A DNA stretch of 64,000 bases from Xiphias gladius (taxonomy: Eukaryota > Chordata > Actinopteri > Istiophoriformes > Xiphiidae): positions 12,148,501 through 12,212,500 of the forward strand of contig NC_053415.1 in assembly GCF_016859285.1 (NCBI RefSeq), given 5' to 3'. Within the stretch, counting starts at the first letter, position 1; each line of letters starts with the position of its first letter. The translations under genes and the position numbers were made by a program. The notes beneath the pieces were generated by a model. That model did no database searches. It worked only from the letters and a program-made list of their open reading frames with translations, and was not told the DNA's origin. Positions 1 to 14,100 of this stretch are shown piece after piece.

Positions 1-341
1 CTTTGACCCTCACTGATTCCTCGACCAGATTTAAGTTGAATATTAGCCACAATTCTCATGAGGATAAACCAGTATTTCCTATTCCAAAGAATATTGTTGC
101 CGAGTCTCTGCTTGTGCGGGAAAGCACGCAGTCACAGCAGAAAGTTCATACATAGTTCATATTCACACAACACAAATACAGTACAAAGTGCATCTGTACA
201 CACATGCCTACACATACACATTTTTCAGATATTGCTTGCATCTATGACATAAATGCTGACATATACAGCAGATGCATCTGCCAAGACAGTACGGAGAGAC
301 AGTTTCAGCTACAAACAACCATGACAGCCGATCACAGGCAG

Positions 342-372
<31 letters not shown>

Positions 373-2413
373 TGCCACATTGCTAGAGGGCTCTTATATG
401 CTGTGAGTTACACCGATGGAGTACTAATGACTATAAACTTAGTGTATAGAGTTGCTCAAATCATTTAGGGGACGTACAGACGGCGTATTGGTGAGCTGAA
501 TAACAAACAGCACTATATCTGACCAGTGCTTTGAAACACCATGTTAATGTGTGGTGAGTGTGCATGTGAATACGCCAGTGGGGAGGACAGCACTGGTGTG
601 TATTAATGGGATTAGGATCGACTTTACCCTTTCTCTTCCTTCTTCTCTTACACTCATCCTTCCTCTTACCCCCCTCCTCTTATAACTCCTCTTCTCTTTC
701 TTTGTTCTCCATCTCTTTCTCCACTCCAGCCATCCTGCTTGAAATCTATTCTCTTAATTTTATGGGGGTGGGGTTCTTTTGGGGGTTTTTTTTTTGTTTG
801 TATTCATTTTGGTTGCCACTTTTCATAAATCATAACCCTGCCCCCTCTCCCTGATTCCTCCTACCTTCTCTCTTTTTGCTTCAGTCTTTATTTGTATTTA
901 TTTCTCAAATAACTCCCATTTTCACCCACAGTCCTTCCTCACTGTCTCCTTTTCTGCCCTCTTTAACTCATCATCCATCGTTCTCTTGAATATATAACAA
1001 AACAACTGAGGCCTGTTGCAGACTACTTCTGTCAGACAGAGAACCCTAGTAGACGTTTTGTGCTCCGTCTTGTGTCTGAGTCTTTTTGGCTTATGTTCAC
1101 TGCACTTACGTAAGCCGCCGTCAAAGCACTGTGCAATCAGAGCGTTGCAACACAGGCAACCCATGAACTGTATCTACTGTGTGATTGATAGTCTCTCTGC
1201 TACCCATCCTCACGTCAATACTGCGATCTGGTAAAGCATTCCTCTTGTAAAACACTGGATGATGAGGCCAATATTACAGTTGTTTGAAACAATATTTGTC
1301 AGGTTGAAAGCTTTCCTCTCCATACTGAACCTCTCTGTTTGTTTGTCTTGACTGGGCTGTCTTCTTTCAAGTACTTAAAAGCAGCGGTATGATATTTTTT
1401 GAAAATGTTAAGTCTTAAAACAAAGAGATTGTTCTTAAGGCTGTACAAATCTAAGGAAACCCTAACCTTCACTCGATTTTTCTCACTGTCAGCTTCAGAG
1501 AGAGCGAAAATGCCACAAGGAGACAGATTTTTTGACTTCTAGCCAGACAAAGGCAAAGCCAGGCAAAGCAGCATATGGGGGTCCCATTCACTTGAACCCC
1601 ATTGCACGTTAAACCTTTCTATCTCCTCACTGTCCTCCTGTCTCTTCACTATCTCCTTATGTATTTTACCTGTCTTTTGGACATTATTGGAAATGAAAGT
1701 AAACGTTAAAAATATAACTGAGAGCTCTATTATTTACTGAACAGCTCACATGTAGCCTCAATTAGCTATTCATTTCCTAAAACATACCTCAAGTTCATCT
1801 GCGGTAGGACCACAGATTCAGAAATTAGCCCAGGAAATGATTAACAAACTGAAGGCGAGTCTTATTAAGAGATTCAGCAACACTACCAAGTCGGAAACCC
1901 TGTGGGTTGACACCAGCGCACCCTCCAATGTATCAGGTGAACAGCAGCATAAAGGCAGTAACTAGCAGCCCAGTGGTTTCTTAACACTCACTCCATCTCA
2001 TTAATGCTTCTTCCCATGGCATCCTTTCCTCAGCAACCTCTATTCAAATACCGTGCAACCTTCAAACCTATCATTACATCTCAAGACATCTCCAGGTCAG
2101 GGATGTAATTTCACTTTTTTCTAATAGACTGTGCCTGGTTATTTTTCATGCTTGGAGAAGGCCAAACTGTTCTTTATAACCTGTCATTCTAAAGGAGATT
2201 CTGAGCTCATAACAGCTAAATAAAAGGATAATCACAATCTGTATTTTGTGCTCTTTGCCTCTCACACTCTTGTATTTCAGTGTTATATTTCTCAATTTTC
2301 TCTGTAGTAGAATGCATGTACACTATGTAAATGTCTTCAAGTCATTTTCTTTTTATAGTTTATGTCTCCTCCTTGACCGACATGGCCAGCAGTGCACACA
2401 TGCTCTCACAAGC

Positions 2414-2416
<3 letters not shown>

Positions 2417-2462
<46 letters not shown>
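2417..2462. repeat. (CA)n microsatellite upstream of bin1
   Basis: A pure CA array of about 23 units. Open frames crossing it are artefacts. Confidence 0.95.
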
Positions 2463-2464
<2 letters not shown>

Positions 2465-2879
2465 ATTATCAGTACCAAAGAAAATGGTCATGAAGAAGCA
2501 GATAACAACAGTTTTTATTTCGAATGGTTTTGATCCATTTATGAATAATGTTATCTTAAACTGCAGAAGTAGGAAAGAGAACACACAAGTTCAAGCTTTG
2601 CCATTTTCAGAATAGAACTAGTGTGTGGCACCAAGTCAACATTTTCATGTTTAACAAAGGAAATAAAAGAAAAATGCCTGCACACTTAGCTCAGCAGGCT
2701 GGCTGCCTGTAATTACTTCTTCTTTGCTCTGGCAAACTACTAATTATGAAAATGTTTCATGTGCTATTAGTGTTCCCCGAAGAAGAGAGAAGGTGGAGAA
2801 AAAGGAGAAATCCAGTGAGAGAAAGAATTTCTTTATTTCTCTGTCCGTGTTTTATTTGTTTGGATAAACTCCTGATAAG

Positions 2880-3740
2880 TAACCGACAGACAGACGGATG
2901 GATGTGGACGGGATACGGACGCACGTGACTTCCCGCGAGCGCAAATCAATGTGGCTCCTGGTGTTTACACGCTGTCCAACCCAATTATGCACACGGGTAT
3001 CAAATTCGGAGTTTAGTCCTTTTAATTATTCACTCCCACACGCCATGAAGGATTCACCCGGCCGCATTGTGCTCGTGTCTCGTCTAAGAGCAGCAAATGT
3101 TGCGTTGAGCAAGGCTTTGAAGACAATAGAAGGGGAAACAATAGCAGCGCGGGGAGGTGTTTCTCCATGTGTCTGGGCGTCTAAGGCAATTACAGTGGTG
3201 GGCACGGGGCTGTGGGCAGCGTCGCTGGCATTCGGGAACCGTTTTCACATTGGGAAAGGTGGATGGTCGTTCGTTTGGGGCCGCTCACAGGACGAAGCGT
3301 TACGCTCCCGGGCTGTATTTGCGACACGCGTCGGACTCGGTTCAATAAAAATCTATGTGTTGTCATTTTGAAACCGGGACGGGAGGTGAACAAAGAAAAC
3401 TCACTCACCTCAGAAATGCAGCATATTGGAGCCTTTTTTTTCTCCCCCTTGTTTGTACACTCCAGTCCAAAACCAAAAAAAAAAAAAAAAAAAAAACAGA
3501 TGAAAAGAAGACAAGGAAATGTCCACTTGTTGGCTTGGTCAGCTTGGAAAGCCCAACATCATGTCTCGGTGAGCCGGACCCGGTCCAAAGTCAGTGGGCA
3601 ACTCCAGAAACCTTTGAAGCGGAGATGAAACAATGCTCAACTCCTCTTTCCTCTTCTCCGCTCTCGGCTTCAGTTCCTCCCTTACTGCCCGCCTCACGTT
3701 GTCCGGACGGACGCGCTGTTGTTGGCCAGTACCTCGTGTA
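2880..3740. promoter_or_regulatory. CpG-rich block, possible promoter or CpG island
   Basis: This stretch is visibly richer in CG dinucleotides than its AT-rich flanks (for example around 2915-2945, 3055-3090, 3215-3345 and 3690-3725) and mostly lacks simple repeats. A 157-codon frame on + (2898-3371) runs through it, but its translation matches no family I know. It lies 2.5-3.4 kb upstream of the bin1 start, so an alternative upstream bin1 first exon or the promoter of an unseen transcript are both possible. This is inference from composition only. Confidence 0.3.
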
Positions 3741-5989
3741 ACGTTGAGCCAGTGGCGATGGGAAAATGGAAATGCAGCCTTGCGGTTTTCATTCCATGTT
3801 TACACCATGCACCCAATTATATCCCTGCTAAACGGCCAGTGTAGGCGCCTCCTTTGTGCTCCCTGTGTCTACCACACTCTCAACGGGTTAAACCATTCCC
3901 GCAGCACGGGGGTGGGGGTGGGGGTGGGGGGGAGTTGAAGAGGACCTATTCATGTGATTATATGGCAGCGAATGGGGCTTGGTGACTCGTGGCCAAATGT
4001 TGTTATTGTCGGGGATAAAGAGATGGGGACGCGGGAGAGGAGGAAGAGAGGAGGGGAAATGGAACGAGAGGGAAAAGGGAGGAGGACGGAGAGGAAGTGA
4101 GTGAGAGGAAAGAGACAAGCGAAGAGACACTAAGGATGCAAGGGAGGTGTATTTGAGGTTATTTACAAAGAAAACAGACGGCTTTTTGTGTCATCAGAAT
4201 CTATTGCAAATGAGAAGAATGGTTTAAAATTCTTTTTACAAGCGTGTTATCACATGACAACATCCCCGATTTGACATTTTCCATATGGAAACTAGTTTCT
4301 TGGTTGATGTTCTGGCAGTGCATACTGACATACCGAGAAGTGTATAATCACGCCCTCTGAAACCCAGCCTCCTTGACACCAGACCCCTTTTTTCTTCCCA
4401 CACGCGAGCGGGGTTTTCTCGTAGGCGCGCTCTGGCGCTTGATTATGCAACCGAGATACAATTACAACCCGTGCACGGGTGGGGAGTAAACAAAAGAGAC
4501 CGAAACCAAACACGGGCACCGACCTGGTCTTTTGAGAGCCTTTTGTTCTGCTGCTGGTCGCCTCAGCAGCAACAGCGGGAGTTCAGGACCTCGGAGAGCT
4601 CCCGGGCGGCACCAACCACCTGCCGCAACGAAGGGCTGTAGTTCATGGTGCACTTTTACTGGCTAATCATAAAAGATGATGACTAATTCATATCTAGGAA
4701 GATGATAAGGGGGGTGTTACGCATCAGGAACAGGGTTTGTTTTGGTTTTGTTTGGTTTTTTTTTACAAACGTAGCCAGCCTGTAGTCATGGCCAGGTCAC
4801 TGTGAACTCACTGGTACCATCGCTCAGAACAGCCTGCTCTGTGGGATGTTAGTAGTCTCTCCTCTGTACATCTGCAGAGCCCTAATCCGTGGCAAAGCTG
4901 TTGCAGCCCTTGAGCAAAAACGGGGCAGATTTTGTAAAAGTGACTGACTCGAAGCTCTGTGGAGGCTGTATTTATGCGGATAGGCTATGGGGCAATAGCG
5001 CCATCTCCCGGAGTACAAAGTAGCTTCGTGTGGAACTGAGTGGAAGAGATTTTCTTGAACCAGATAAATCCTGTTGTTGTCTAGTCAGTGGTGGCAAATG
5101 TGGTTCAGTGTGTCCTCAGGGCCGATGATCATCTGTGAAAAGACACATCAGGGTATCCGAGCCAGTGCTTTTAAGACCCACAATGGGTGCCTTCCTTTTC
5201 ACAGTTTACCGTGACAAAATGCTGATTCGGGATTATTTTCACTATTAGTTTTACTGCCCCTCGGCTGGGTCATCATTTACTTCCACTGTCAGCCTGGTGT
5301 AAAATTGTTTTTTTTAAAAAAAAGCATTGCTTCAAAACTGACCACGGAAAAAGTCCTGTTTTTTTCTCCCCCTAGAAACTACATTTTAAGTCTGTTCATA
5401 CTTAATGGCATTTTTGATCTGTTATACTTCCGACCCGGCCACCGCTGCAGACAACATTATGACATGTCATCATTAAAACGTTAGTGTTACTGCGGTAAAC
5501 CGCAGTTGTTAAATTCCTTGCGTCACCTGAGTGTTGAGCTGCTCTCCATTGACTTTCTTTCCTTGATCCCTACAGGAGGTTTTCATTTTGCCGCACGTGT
5601 GGCGTAACCATGTCATTTCACACCGGACTGGGGCAGATACATCTGAAACGTTAACCCAGTGCATTCTTGGAAGTAGGCTGGGCCCAGCTGTTTGTTTTTT
5701 TTTTTTTTGCTCACTGTTTGCTAAGGGTTTTTGTTCAGTTGGGAATGTCCAGTAGGGTATTTGTTTCTTGTGAATTTAAGACACTGATCATTTTTAAGAC
5801 TCGACTTCCTGGTTTCTAGGTTTCTAGAGGCCAAATGGCAAAGACCTGGGATCACAGAGAGTACCAAAACGTATGTCAAAGAGCAGCGTATTGCTCAGAA
5901 ACACCGGATTTCGTTCATATTCGAGCTTTACCAGATAATTCATAGTCCCCTACAGTGAGTGCGCAGCAGCAGCATCTGTGTCTTTAAGA

Positions 5990-6242
5990 GCATCTCTCAC
6001 AGCATCCTCCTCCTCTGTCACCGACGCGCACGCAGCCGCTCAATATTAGAGAACAGAGCTTAGCCTCCTGCACTCACGTATTTCTCGAGATACATCATTA
6101 CGCCACTTAATTACGTTTATCAGTGTTATTTCTCCACCGGACATTGATGAATCTGCTTCAACGGTCGCCGTAGCGGTCCAGCCGATCGTTATCGTTTCTA
6201 TTTCCTTCCACCCCGCATCGAAAGGCTGATCTACGCTGCAAG
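5990..6242 (+). promoter_or_regulatory. bin1: bin1 5' UTR and proximal promoter region
   Basis: This is the stretch directly upstream of the bin1 start codon. It is locally GC/CpG-enriched (CGACGCGCACGCAGCCGC at about 6022-6039; further CpGs at 6165-6200) and contains no clear TATA box. The transcription start cannot be fixed from sequence alone. The start codon has a strong context (A at -3, G at +4). Confidence 0.45.
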
Positions 6243-7015
6243 ATGGCTGAGTTGAATTTGGGGAAGGGGCTGACTGCGGGGAAAGTGGCCAGCAACGTCC
6301 AGAAAAAGCTAACCAGAGCCCAGGAGAAGGTGAGGGCTGCTCCTTTACATCTTAGTGTACGGGGAGCGACGTTTCAGGCCTACGGGCTGCGAAGTGCGGC
6401 GTCCGCCACCAAAGCGCAGTGTCGCATCACGACATGATGATAATAAGAGCGGGGATGCTGTACTTGGGGATGGGGATGTCCACCTCGAATACATCCTTCC
6501 TTCAGTCAATGTCATGCATTGGACGCGTTCATAATGCAGCGAGATGTTACTGTAGGCCCACTCGTAATTTAGCCTGATTACTGGTGTGATGCTGGCATTT
6601 AAGCCAGTATCTGGGGAGCCTATCGAAATGTGGGTCTGCTACACAGATGGTGACTGCGGCCCACTCTCTTGCATTTTGCTGGCACCCTGATAACATTAAA
6701 CACCCATGCTGCAGTTTGTGTAAGTGGTAAATAAGGGGCCTAGTCTATGCGTCCATGCACCTGCGGGGTGTGCGCAGAATAAGTGGCAGGGGGCGCTACT
6801 TGTCTATCAGAATGCATCATGGGCTGTTGGGCTAAAGAGAGGCAGACAGATTATGATGCTCCTGTAAAGTAAGTTACGTCTGTGTGAATGTAACACGAAT
6901 ACGAGATTGTGTGAAATATACTGTAGATTTGGACTGTGTCTGACATTATTTATCTTCTTATAATTACTTTAAACAAGATTTGCTTTATGTATGTTCCCAT
7001 TTCTCATTGTCGTGT

Positions 7016-7061
<46 letters not shown>

Positions 7062-9478
7062 GTGAGTGTGCGCTTGTGTGTTTGTGTGTGTGTCATATAC
7101 TGCTTTTACAGCCAATTCATTTTCCCATTCATGCAAATAAATCCTATTGAACCTAATCTTGAGAGAGAGCAAGAGATAAAGACAGAGAAACAGGTGAATC
7201 TCCATATGTTGAGTGTGTATTTTCGGGAGAATCAAAAACTGAAAACTGAGTAGAATCAATCGCTTACCCTAATTGTTACCCTTGGTATTGTCTCTAATGT
7301 CGTTATCTTTTTGACGGACAGGTTCTCCAGAAGCTGGGCAAAGCTGATGAGACCAAAGATGTTGCCTTTGAGGAGGGAGTTATCAACTTCACCAAACAAT
7401 ATGTGAGTGCAGTCCACTGACATATGTTGCATGGCAGAGCCATGTTTCTAAATTGCCAAAAAATCTACTTTTACTTTGACCTTGCCAGGCCTCCTAGTCA
7501 TATACTGTATGCACTCTCTGCATATACCAGCTGAGGATTTGAATTTTCTGAGACCGAAGCATTTTCTGGCTCTACAGGCTTTGTAACATCTCTGTACCTG
7601 TCTCCTCACAAACTTTCTGTGTTGTAAGCCTCATGTTTTATGTTACGTTTTAGGCCGAAGGCAGCAAACTGCAGAGGGACCTTAGGGCGTACTTGGAGGC
7701 AGTGAAAGGTGACACACACAAGCCCAAAAAAAGTCACACTGATGAATACACACATGCTCTCAAGTCCCACATGTAGACACAATCAATCGCGGAATGTAAT
7801 AATACATACTTCAACCTGCAAATATTAATGTCCATTAATGTGCAGTATGTTTGTCTCTCCTCAGCCATGCATGAGTCCTCCAAGAATATGCAGGCATGTC
7901 TGGCTGACATGTATGAGCCAGACTGGTACGGCAAGAACGAATTGGAGTCCGTTGTGGAGGTTAGAAACATTTTTATAAATGTGTGCAAACGACGGCAATT
8001 TTCTGCATGTGTGGGACTGCGAGGGCGGGCTGGTTTCCATATAGAGGTCAAAGCCACTTTATTATATTTTAAAGTAGTTGATTGGGCGTGTGTGTGTTAT
8101 GTGCGTGCGTGTTTGGCTCCTGATTAGCTTGTGCATCCCAGCAGCTTTCTTTTTTTTTTTTTTTTTTTTTTTTGAGGGTGCAATGGTTAGGAGGAAGTAG
8201 GCCTGAAAAGTCAGTGCATTCCTGTGGATTTTTTTTTCAGTGCCTTAAGTTTTAAAAGTTATAAGCTGGCTCTTCTGATGAGAAATGCTGAGTACTTCTT
8301 TTAATTCTCCTTCAACTTCATTATCTTTTGATCTTGAAGTGACTTTTGGATTAATGCTTCTTGTCTGACTAAACTACCGCAAACTAGCTGCAAGAAAATA
8401 GTTCTCTAAGTTAAAGGGGGTCAGTTTATTGAAACGTAAAACAAGACATGGTAACCGAGCAACTGGAATTAACTCTAAGGGAAATGTTATTGTTCTGTTG
8501 TTTTAATCCATGCTGCAGGACTGTGATGTACTTTGGACTGATTACCACCAGAAGTTGGTCGATCATGCTCTCATCTCCATGGATACTTACCTGGGCCAGT
8601 TCCCTGATATCAAGGTGAGCTGTGTGATCATAGAGATGGGTAGTAACCTCAGCTGAAAAGTATTAGCAAAAAGTCTCTGTGGAGTGTCAGCAAGGCTTTA
8701 GAGACAAACTTGTTCTCCTCTTTTCTTCCTCTCTGTTCAGGCTCGTATAGCTAAGAGGGACAGGAAATTGGTCGATTATGACAGTGCCAGGCACAACTAC
8801 GCTGCCACGCACAAGACCAAGAAAAAAGACGGGGGCATTAAAATTACCAAGGTAAATCAAGTACACCATAGTTTGACAGTAGCAAACTGCTAATGATGTT
8901 ATAATCGCACTTATATAAAAGTTTAACGAATATTTAACGTGCGAGTTTGTTCTCTCTCTTCCAGCCCTCCTCTTTGTTGGAGAGGGCCACTCCAGGTTGG
9001 GCTCAGGGCATCCTCTCTGCACACAACGTTGCCCAGAGCAGTCTGTCCAGGAGCCAGGTACACAATAATCCCACTGCACTTCTGCAAGGTCTGCTGACTA
9101 TGAAACAATGCTAAGCAGTGTCCTGGTAGCCCAGCAGTCAAAGACCCATGGCATGTAATGAGGAGGTCCTCAGTTTGGGGAAGTTTTCTGCATGTCGTCG
9201 CTCTCTTTCTCTGCCCAGGTTCCCTGTCACTTGCTACCGTTGAATATCTAGTGAAGGCAAAATGAAAATGACGACAACAAAACAACTGTAGCCAGGCCAT
9301 GGTGAAGCATAATCATAAGTAGCAGGAGATGTGTGTGTGCGTGTGTGTGTGTGCGGGCGTGTGCGTCTGTGTATGCGTGTGTGTTTCAGGCTGAGGAGGA
9401 GTTGGAGAGAGCCCAGAAGGTGTTTGAGGAGATTAATATTGACTTGCAAGAGGAGTTACCTTCACTCTGGAACAGGTC

Positions 9479-9548
<70 letters not shown>

Positions 9549-11131
9549 TGTGCAAACTGATTTTCCTGTTGACATGCTAGATAGATCCTATAATTACATT
9601 TCATGTACATCTGTGCTACATTTACCCTCACAGGATATTGAACTAAGTCAAGCCAGTAATGCAGTCAATACTGTCTCTCTCTATCTCTAGTCGTGTTGGG
9701 TTTTATGTCAGCACCTTCCAGAGTTTGGCTGGTTTCGAGGAGAAGTTCCACAAGGAAATGAGCCGGGTGAGAGTCTTCCATAGACCTCCAGTGGTGCTGC
9801 ATTTGAATAAAGACCACACAAAAGAAATTGACACAGAATATTAGATAACAGTTCGTGGAAAATGCTGACAATAACAGTGACTACATCAGCTGGGGCTGCA
9901 ATTTAATCTAAAAATGTAAACTTCCCGCTGCCTTTCAGCACTGTTTTTGAAACCATATGCAAAGTCTGTTATAGTTAATTTCTTATTTTTGGCCCTGTAA
10001 AGCAAAACTAGGACATGGGGTTTTAACTGACTGCAGCGAGATTATCCCCAGTAATACTGTTTTAGCTTGAAAGTTGTAAATGCTGTCTCTCTGAATTTAG
10101 ACATGATGATGCAAACATGCTGCAGCAGACAGACACACTTGGCAGCACATGAATAATATGATTATGTCAATGATTATGTCATCGAAGGTGACAGAAGAGT
10201 ATAAGATCATTGGATTTAATGAGTGGAAATGGGTAGATATGTTGTTGCTCAAGTCAAGATTGTGGGTGAATTATACACTATAATAGCTTAAACCCTTCTC
10301 TTTGCCGTCCCTGCAGTTGGATCAGGATCTGTATGACATTTTGGAAAATTTGGAGCAAACAGACACAACCAGGTTAGTGAGCAAAGATCTATAATTTAAA
10401 TTCTCTCATAGCAAGACTTTCTATTGCCCAGTGCCCAATAATATATTGTGAATCTTATGAGATAGTCATGGAATTAAATGTCAAGAAATCTTTTCAGGCA
10501 TCTATTGAAAGTTACAAGCAACAAAAATGAACACCAACAGATCTTTTCTCAACAGTAATGCTATTCAGACTCAAAAGTACTGGGACATTGTGTGAAGGTT
10601 TTGCCTTTCTATGCTGTTGATATTCCAGTCAGGTAAAAACCCAGTTACCTCAGGTTTTTGCAGTTCTAAAAAAAAAAAAAATTCCCTAGTCTACTTGAAA
10701 ACAGCTGTTTGTGTGAAATCCTGGGAATCATTTTAGAGTGCTGAGCCTCATCAATCAGTGACTGTGGTTGGCCATCTTAGCCAGCGAAGAAAATATTTGC
10801 TATGTTGTATATCTATGGCTCCTTCTACTTGGGCAAAAATAAATCTTTTCATGAATGTTTGCAAATATTTGAACCTCTTGAGAGACATTACTCATCGTGC
10901 CTGATGAATGTAATGGTCTGCATCAAAAGCTAGAATAGCAGTAAATTAAGTGGTGAGGTTATTTTCAATGAACTCATTTATTTCCCCTATTAGTGTGTTT
11001 ACTGTAAGCCAAGAGGTAAAAAGTCACAAGACTTTTTTATTTTATATTTTAATTTCTAAGGCCCACAGATGAATTTAACCATCACAAAAGCAGAATCTTA
11101 TTAAAAGCTCCGGAAATACCTTTTTGATATG

Positions 11132-11187
<56 letters not shown>

Positions 11188-14100
11188 AGTACTAGTGGAG
11201 GAGAAATAGTACAAAAATAATAAAACTAATAAAAAAATTAAAATCAAAAACTTATTAAGAATTAAAATCTTTGCATTAAATAGATGGTCCTATGGTTATG
11301 GTCTTCAACGGATTATTTTACCTATTAAATTTGAAGGTTGATTTCTCCATTCCTGGTTCTATCTGGTAAATATGAAACCAGTGGATTAAAACACCACATA
11401 TCACAAACACTTTAAGATACAGGAATAGATGAACAAAATGAAATGCATTAACCTGGAGCCACCCCTGAACCCCCCTTGCAGAAAGACAGGTAACCGCGGC
11501 GCCTCATTGTCAGGAGCAAATAGGAGGTAACCAGCAGCAACTGTGGTAACCATGGTGACACAACTCTTGTCCGTCTGTTCAGCTGTCTGTATGCCAGTCA
11601 GTCTTCAGGCTTGGGAGATTTCAGGGAGAACTAGCGCTTGGTTGTGCAAGTGAATTCACAGACACACTGTCTGATCAGAGAGTTGTGTGCTCAGAGCTGC
11701 AGATATCCAAGAGCTGAGCAAACCTATGTCTTTAATTCTGCACCTGGCAAGACTGTTATGTAAAAATACAGCCCAAATCTCAAGGTTCATAGCATCTCAT
11801 CTCCCCTTAACGGAGACTTGTTGAAATTAAAGTGTATTCCTATAATACGTTACTTTTCACCTCGAGACAAGGAATGTTTTTTTAGTCCTGCCTCACAACA
11901 CCTCTCCTTTACTTACTATTTTGAGATCTTTTAACACTTTGCTCCTTTAATTAATATCCCCTGGTCAACACACATTAAGTGTGCTGTGCTAGATTTTGGG
12001 GTAATTTGCAAAGATAAAGGCCCTTTGGCAAAAATCGGTTGCTGGGCCCTTGTCAACCCCCTGCCACTCCCCTTCTCTGTGTAATCTCTGTGGTAATTTG
12101 ACTCAAAACATTTACTGTACAGTCTGTAGAACCACAAAACGGAAGTATTAATGATCTTAAAACTAGATTAAGCCTGAAGATCAGGTAATAAATTAGGACC
12201 CACTTTAAGGCCCATATCATGCCAGGTGATTGCTTTAGTGCTGCACATTCTCAAACAAAGTTAGAAATATATTAACACAAACCTGCTGACGCACAGTCAG
12301 CCTGGAGCTTTTGAGGCCCCAGAGTATTTGTCCAATGTGCTCATATCTCATGTAGTTTGCCATTCTCCTTACTTTCTCTATAATCTGTCTGTATTCTCTT
12401 TTTGCTCTCCATGTCTCCGCTTCTCATTCACTCAGTGCCAAAGAACCATCTAACCACACTCTCAGGCCGGGAGGACCACCCCCAATCCCTAAATCTCCAT
12501 CCAAGGTAGACACAGGCTCATATTATTTCAAAAGCAGAACGCAAAATCTAAATTCAGAGTACTGAAGACATATTGATTAGGCATGTGGCACAACTTCATT
12601 ACCATATTTTTTTCCTCTATCCTAGCTAAAGCCAGCATTGCCCCCTCCACCCAAGGTGACCCCATCTAAGGAGATGAAAACAGAGAACATCATCAACCTG
12701 TTTGATGCTGCAGCTACTCCTGATATCAGTGTGACCTCCCCTACAGAGGTTAGTGAGCACCTGCTCTCAACTAACCGTGGAATAGCCCTTAAACATTCTC
12801 TTTCTCTGTGCAGGTCAGAACCATTAAATACTCCTTCTTCTGGCCTGCCCCTCCTCCTATTCTATTCTGTTTTATTCTGTCCACATCCTTGCCTCCTCTG
12901 TTGCACCCAGTTAGCCAATGAGCCCTCCTGTCCCTGTTGTTATCAGTTTGACAGTCCTGCAGTGAGCAGCCTATTGGACATGGACCTGGACTCTTTCAGT
13001 GCAGCAACCAAAGCCTCCACAGTCACACAGGTGGATGAGTCATGGCATGAACATATAGTTGTAGAGACACTCCACTGCAAGAAATGCCAAGCTTCACAAG
13101 AGATTTTATGTTCCTTTCAGAAAGTTTTTTTAAGTTCATTTCATGATATTCACGTGCAAATGAACTTTGCCATCAGTTTGTAATGTTGGGAATGAGTCTT
13201 TCACTGCAATATGACCTGTTCCAATTAAACAAGTTGGACAGCTGACAAAGTATCAAGTTAAGTTTTCTTTTAGCCAGCAGCAGTGCCAGTTGCCAGTGCA
13301 ATTGTTTGACTTTAAAGATACTGAAATATACTTAATAAGTCTGGATACAAAATGAAATCACTTGGTAAGTTTGGCATAGTTTGAGGTGTTACGTGCTCTG
13401 CTTCTTTCCAACTTTCCAAACAAGAGGTGGATGATGGCATGATGATCTGCAGAAACCTACTTCTAGTGACCACTTCTTCCTGCTTCAGCACAAAAAAAAA
13501 ATCACTCATATGGCATGAACTGTAGAATAATAGCCCTGCTCTGCTCTGACTTCTTTCTCTTCAGACCTGGACAAAAGCACAGCAGAATGTAATGTGAAAT
13601 ACTGGAATGACTTGAGTTGTGCTTGCTGTACCTTAGCGTACAGCTAAGTAGAAGTTGCTCACATTACTTGGAAGGTGAGATAACTTAAGCACCTTATGTT
13701 ATTTCACTTTTTCAAAATGATTCCAGCTGCTGTTAGATCCAGGTCTGCTATCCAGCCTCAGTATAGCATTCCAGTACCTGACTGATGAATGGCATGTAGC
13801 CTACTGTATATGTTGACGTAGCTGGTAGGCATGAGAGCCAGGCAAACTGGTCCTGTCATGAAAATTTAGGGATGACCTAGTTTACATCTTTTGTGTTTGT
13901 GATTTTTCATTTCGTGAATGAAGTGAATCTTGGACTTACCTGTCAATCTACAGCATTACACACAGCGCATACACCACTTTCATCATTCAAAGTGCAGCTG
14001 CTATGCTCAAAGACTTCTAAGAGGCGGTCAGGAGGCCTGTGGAATTAATGATATCTAAATCCAAAAAACTCCATTATTGCAATCCTCAGATGTTGAAGTA

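Larger units (their letters stand above)
1..5990. other. Intergenic DNA upstream of bin1
   Basis: No exon of a recognisable protein was found on either strand. The stretch holds a (CA)n tract at 342-371, a longer one at 2417-2462, a poly(A) run near 3475-3496 and pyrimidine-rich sequence at 620-960. Two CpG-rich, low-repeat blocks lie at about 2880-3740 and 4380-4650 and are listed separately. The short open frames here are either simple-repeat translations or have no family resemblance I can name. Confidence 0.6.

Noticed and set aside
2898..3371. A 157-codon frame on + in the CpG-rich block
   Set aside because: No recognisable domain or family; overlapping frames of similar length occur on both strands, as expected for GC-rich DNA.
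12638..13183. A single 181-codon frame on + covering part of bin1
   Set aside because: It is two bin1 exons (12626-12748 and 12947-13030) that happen to be in the same open frame across the short intron; splice sites and homology support the split.
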